From Bosea sp. 29B (GTDB lineage: Bacteria > Pseudomonadota > Alphaproteobacteria > Rhizobiales > Beijerinckiaceae): a DNA stretch of 64,000 bases. The DNA lies in contig NZ_LR733817.1 in assembly GCF_902506165.1 (NCBI RefSeq), positions 3,643,937 to 3,707,936 of the forward strand, read 5' to 3'. The translations under genes were made by a program, and so were the position numbers. Shown here piece by piece: positions 61,569 to 64,000 of this stretch. The notes under the pieces were generated by a model, which saw only the letters and a list, made by a program, of their open reading frames with translations, did not search any database and was not told the origin of the DNA. The first letter of the stretch is position 1. Every line of letters begins with the position of its first letter.

Positions 61569-62693
61569 TCAGTCAGCGCCGCCGCCGAGCCTGCGCCTGA
61601 CCTCCTGAACGATGCCGCGAACCGGCGCCCGCTCGGCGCCTGGACGGGCCGGGGTGCCGCTGGGGTCCATGGCTGGCTGCAGGACGCCGGAGCGGGCACT
61701 GCGTGGCGCGATCCCGCCGATCTGCTGGGCGAGCCGGCGAGCCACCGCCGGCTGCAGCGCCCGCATCAGCTCGACTAGCGCGAAGATGCGCTCGACCGAG
61801 CGGGCAGCATCGTCGCCGAGGCCGATCAGGAAGCGCGTTGCATCCTCAGGGGCCGCTCCGCAGCCGATCAGCGCCAAGGCCGCAAGCTGACGGGAGCCAT
61901 CGTTCGCCATTGCCGTCGCGAAGCGCGCATCGCCGCCGAAGGCGTCCGCCAGCGCGGTGAAGGCGTTGTGTCGGCCAGAGAGCGCTGTCGCGATCAGAGC
62001 GGAGAGCTGCTCGCCGGGGAGCGTCGCCGGGCGTGGTGAAGGCGCCAGCGCCTCACGGGCCGTGGCGGCGTCGATCATGGCGAGGCGCTTTTCCAGGCTC
62101 GCTTGCAGGAAGAGCGGCGTCAGCTCCGACACGGGCAGATCGGCCCGTGCCAACAAGGCAGCGCCGAGAGCCGGCGTGCCCACCGCGCGCGGCAGCAGCA
62201 GGTCGAGCGCGGCATGGGGCAGCGATGCGGCCCCGTTCGCGACCAGTGCCGCATCGATCTCCGCGCTGTCGCAGCCGGCGAGTGCGATGCTGGCGCTACT
62301 GGTCAGGTCGCGCCGGCCGGCGAGGGCGGTCCTGGCCTCATCATCGCCTTCGTCCGCGATCTCCTCGATCTCGGTCGTGCTGAGCGGCATGTCATGCTTG
62401 ATCAGCGCGGCCAGCACCTCGTCCCCGCGGTCGCGCAAGGCAGCGAGCACCTCGCGCGGTGCATGCGGCCAACTCGCGAGCTTGCGGGCGAGGATCGTCG
62501 CCGTCGCCTCGTCGACCACGGGGATCAGGGCCTCGGCCATGGCGCGGAAGGCGTCCATGTCCTCCGGAGAGGGGCTGGGCGTCGCCAGGAGCAGATCGGT
62601 CTTCACCCGCAGCGCGACCTGGCGCAGGTCGAGCCCGCCATCGCTGGCCAGCCTGGCGAGTTCGGCAAGGTCTGTGGCGATGCGGGACGGCAT
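61569..62693 (-). CDS. DUF2336 family helical-repeat protein
   Basis: 374 residues, nearly all alpha-helical with HEAT-like repeats: LARLASDGGLDLRQVALRV, ALIPVVDEATATILARKLASWPHAPREVLAALRDRGDEV, IEEIADEGDDEARTALAGRRDL. This is the DUF2336 pattern of alphaproteobacteria. The last 40 residues are Pro/Arg-rich. Function unknown; a protein-binding scaffold is likely from the fold. Its upstream region has a near-consensus CtrA box. Confidence 0.85.
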   Translation of the reverse strand: MPSRIATDLAELARLASDGGLDLRQVALRVKTDLLLATPSPSPEDMDAFRAMAEALIPVVDEATATILARKLASWPHAPREVLAALRDRGDEVLAALIKHDMPLSTTEIEEIADEGDDEARTALAGRRDLTSSASIALAGCDSAEIDAALVANGAASLPHAALDLLLPRAVGTPALGAALLARADLPVSELTPLFLQASLEKRLAMIDAATAREALAPSPRPATLPGEQLSALIATALSGRHNAFTALADAFGGDARFATAMANDGSRQLAALALIGCGAAPEDATRFLIGLGDDAARSVERIFALVELMRALQPAVARRLAQQIGGIAPRSARSGVLQPAMDPSGTPARPGAERAPVRGIVQEVRRRLGGGAD

Positions 62694-62744
62694 GGGCGAT
62701 TCTCGTCGGCGAACTGCACTTTTGCGAAACTTATCCCCGATGCG

Positions 62745-62759
62745 TTAGCACGGCGTTAA
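62745..62759 (+). promoter_or_regulatory. Near-consensus CtrA box between divergent genes
   Basis: TTAGCACGGCGTTAA is TTAG-N7-TTAA, one mismatch from consensus, 52 bases upstream of the DUF2336 start and 113 bases upstream of the plus-strand gene. Such one-mismatch sites can occur by chance here. Confidence 0.35.
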
Positions 62760-62871
62760 CCATGATGGCGCTTGATGATCTTGAGGATGGCTGGCGTGGT
62801 TTGTGCAGGCGGCTATCCAGCTTCCGCGTTATCAGCGAATTGGGCGCAGGCGCCAGCAAGGGAGGCGCATC

Positions 62872-63072
62872 ATGGCAGACGTCATTCCTTTCGCGCCGCG
62901 CAGGCGCTCAGCCAGCCAGGGGACCGCAGCGGCGGGCCCGTTCGGCCAGATCCTGTTCTTCACCGGCGTGCGCTACGAGCGCCAGCACGAGCCGGCCACG
63001 AGCAAGCCGCCCCGGCGCCCGCGCCCTGCCGGCCGCGGTGAGCGCGAGACACGGCGCAGGCGTCCCGGGTGA
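62872..63072 (+). CDS. Small basic conserved protein
   Basis: 66 residues, start set by AAGGGAGG seven bases upstream. It begins MADVIPFAPRRRS and contains GQILFFTGVRYERQHEP, then an Arg/Pro-rich tail (RRPRPAGRGERETRRRR). I recall similar short proteins in rhizobiales with this ILFFTGVRYER core but no function. The stop overlaps the following lipoprotein GTG start (GTGA). Confidence 0.75.
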   Translation: MADVIPFAPRRRSASQGTAAAGPFGQILFFTGVRYERQHEPATSKPPRRPRPAGRGERETRRRRPG

Positions 63073-63836
63073 GAGCTGTCGTCGTCCCGGCGGCGCTGTC
63101 CTGCCTTCTGCTCGCCGGCTGCTCGACCACAGGCGACCTCGGCCGGCCCCGCCCCAACATCCTCGCCGACAAGATCGCGCCGGCGATCGGCGATTGGAGT
63201 GCGCGCTTTCGCGGCGAGGCCTCGTCCTGGTTCCACCTGACGGATGACGAGGAGCAGTTGCGGGCCCGCGCCTGGCGACTCGTCCTGCCTGCGCATGAGC
63301 GCAGCCATTTCGACCGGGAGGTCTCGAAGCTTGCCCACGCCCGCATCCTGCCGGTCGAGGCGCAATCGAACGATGTCTCCGCCTATCACCGCGCTTTGAC
63401 CTCGGGCTCCTTCGCCTCGCAGGCCTCGCGCTACAATCGCCTGGGCGAGGACGCCAATGGCGACCGGCTGCTGCTCGGCCAGTTCCGCGCCAACGCCTTG
63501 CGCGTCATCAATGCCGACCGCGCACGCCTGCGCGTCCTCGACGCCTCGCAACAGGTGTCGCCCGAACAGCGCGATTCGGCCGCCCAGCGCGTCGCCGAGA
63601 ACGAAGGGTTGATGCTCTGGGTTTGCGAGCGGGCGCGCTTCAGGCTGAAGAGCTATCGTTTCTCGCTCGACAATCTGGTCGTCGAAATGCCTTCGCGCGA
63701 GGCGATCCGGGCCGAGCGTGCCATCATGGGCATGGAGAGCGAGCTCGGCCCTGCCTGCAACCTGCCGCTGATCGGCGTCTTCGGCGGCAAGGGCGATGGA
63801 GCGCCGCCGCGCGCTCCCGTCGTCTACAAGGGCTAG
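63069..63836 (+). CDS. Predicted lipoprotein
   Basis: 255 residues from a GTG that overlaps the previous stop. Signal with lipobox LLLAGC, so Cys18 should be lipidated. Mature protein is charged and helical: WFHLTDDEEQLRARAWRLVLPAHERSHFDREVSKLAHARILP and DRARLRVLDASQQVSPEQRDSAAQRVAENEGLMLWVCERARFRLKSYRFSLDNLVVEMPS. I recognise no named domain. Envelope location is from the lipobox; role unknown. Coupled translation with the small basic protein suggests a shared process. Confidence 0.8.
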   Translation: MRAVVVPAALSCLLLAGCSTTGDLGRPRPNILADKIAPAIGDWSARFRGEASSWFHLTDDEEQLRARAWRLVLPAHERSHFDREVSKLAHARILPVEAQSNDVSAYHRALTSGSFASQASRYNRLGEDANGDRLLLGQFRANALRVINADRARLRVLDASQQVSPEQRDSAAQRVAENEGLMLWVCERARFRLKSYRFSLDNLVVEMPSREAIRAERAIMGMESELGPACNLPLIGVFGGKGDGAPPRAPVVYKG

Positions 63837-63968
63837 CGGCCGGTCGCCGGAGGCCTGCCCTTCGATTGGTCGAAGGCCTTGTCGTTCCGTGCTGCGAAAA
63901 ATGGTTCCCATCTCCCGCGCATTGGGTCTAGCCTGCCGATCATGAGCCGGCGATCGGTGGGGGATCGC

Positions 63969-64000
63969 ATGTCAGTGATGCAAATCAGGTTCGCAGCTTC
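63969..64000 (+). CDS. Possible start of a further gene, cut by the window end
   Basis: ATG 63969 is preceded by GTGGGGGA and reads MSVMQIRFAAS to the window edge with no stop. Too short to identify. Confidence 0.3.
   Translation, partial: MSVMQIRFAA

Noticed and set aside
63859..63876. Terminator after the last lipoprotein gene
   Set aside because: CCTTCGA/TCGAAGG is only 7 bp with no T run.

Overview
The window looks like a chromosomal segment of a high-GC alphaproteobacterium of the Hyphomicrobiales (Rhizobiales). Supporting markers are a MucR/Ros regulator, DUF1150 next to a small heat-shock protein, a DUF1236 protein, phasins, DivJ- and PdhS-type cell-cycle kinases with CtrA-like boxes, a tRNA-His lacking the extra 5' G, and palindromic intergenic repeats of rhizobial type. 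A Bosea-like genus is my best guess, but this is inferred from gene content and no search was run. No phage, insertion sequence, integrase or CRISPR array is visible.

Layout. 1-3 kb: end of a uracil-catabolism gene (URC4-like), upp, a Xre/RES toxin-antitoxin pair with a clear operator, a DUF1236 protein and ureidoglycolate lyase. 3-7 kb: a lysR-tctB-tctA-tctC tricarboxylate-transport operon. 7-13.5 kb: EamA exporter, glutathione transferase, acyl-CoA dehydrogenase and a 1006-residue PdhS-like kinase. 13.6-15.4 kb: two phasin-type proteins and tRNA-His. 15.5-19 kb: RidA, Hsp20/DUF1150, an alpha/beta hydrolase and a glycosyltransferase.

19-37.8 kb is a translation cluster (infC, rpmI-rplT, pheS-pheT) interrupted by other genes. 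Between infC and rpmI lie a GYD protein, an RpiR-controlled amino-acid cassette, a TetR/MFS pair with three operators, and a second amino-acid binding protein. Between rplT and pheS lie a protease-nuclease fusion, a LOG-type protein and a SCO1 operon with two Cys-rich exported proteins. A ceramide-glucosyltransferase-like gene sits between pheS and pheT.

38-45.3 kb: a haloacetate-dehalogenase/tartrate (D-malate) dehydrogenase pair, tandem TerC proteins, a phosphopantetheinyl transferase, AzlCD, a branched-chain aminotransferase and a nitronate monooxygenase. 45.3-55.4 kb: MurJ, a polyprenyl-type glycosyltransferase, a ChbG/HpnK deacetylase, a chemoreceptor, SodB, an acidic membrane protein and oligopeptidase B. 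55.4-64 kb: MucR, a DnaA-domain-IV-like protein with DUF6456, SufE, a DivJ-like kinase and several conserved small proteins.

The most distinctive items are: the cytosolic-looking trypsin-like protease/DRGH-nuclease fusion at 28.5-30.5 kb (candidate conflict or defence effector); the SCO1-linked Cys-rich pair; CtrA-type boxes in front of both DivK-family kinase genes; three identical-core TetR operators; a tandem palindrome before the phasin gene; and two-hairpin repeats that supply the stop codons of upstream genes.
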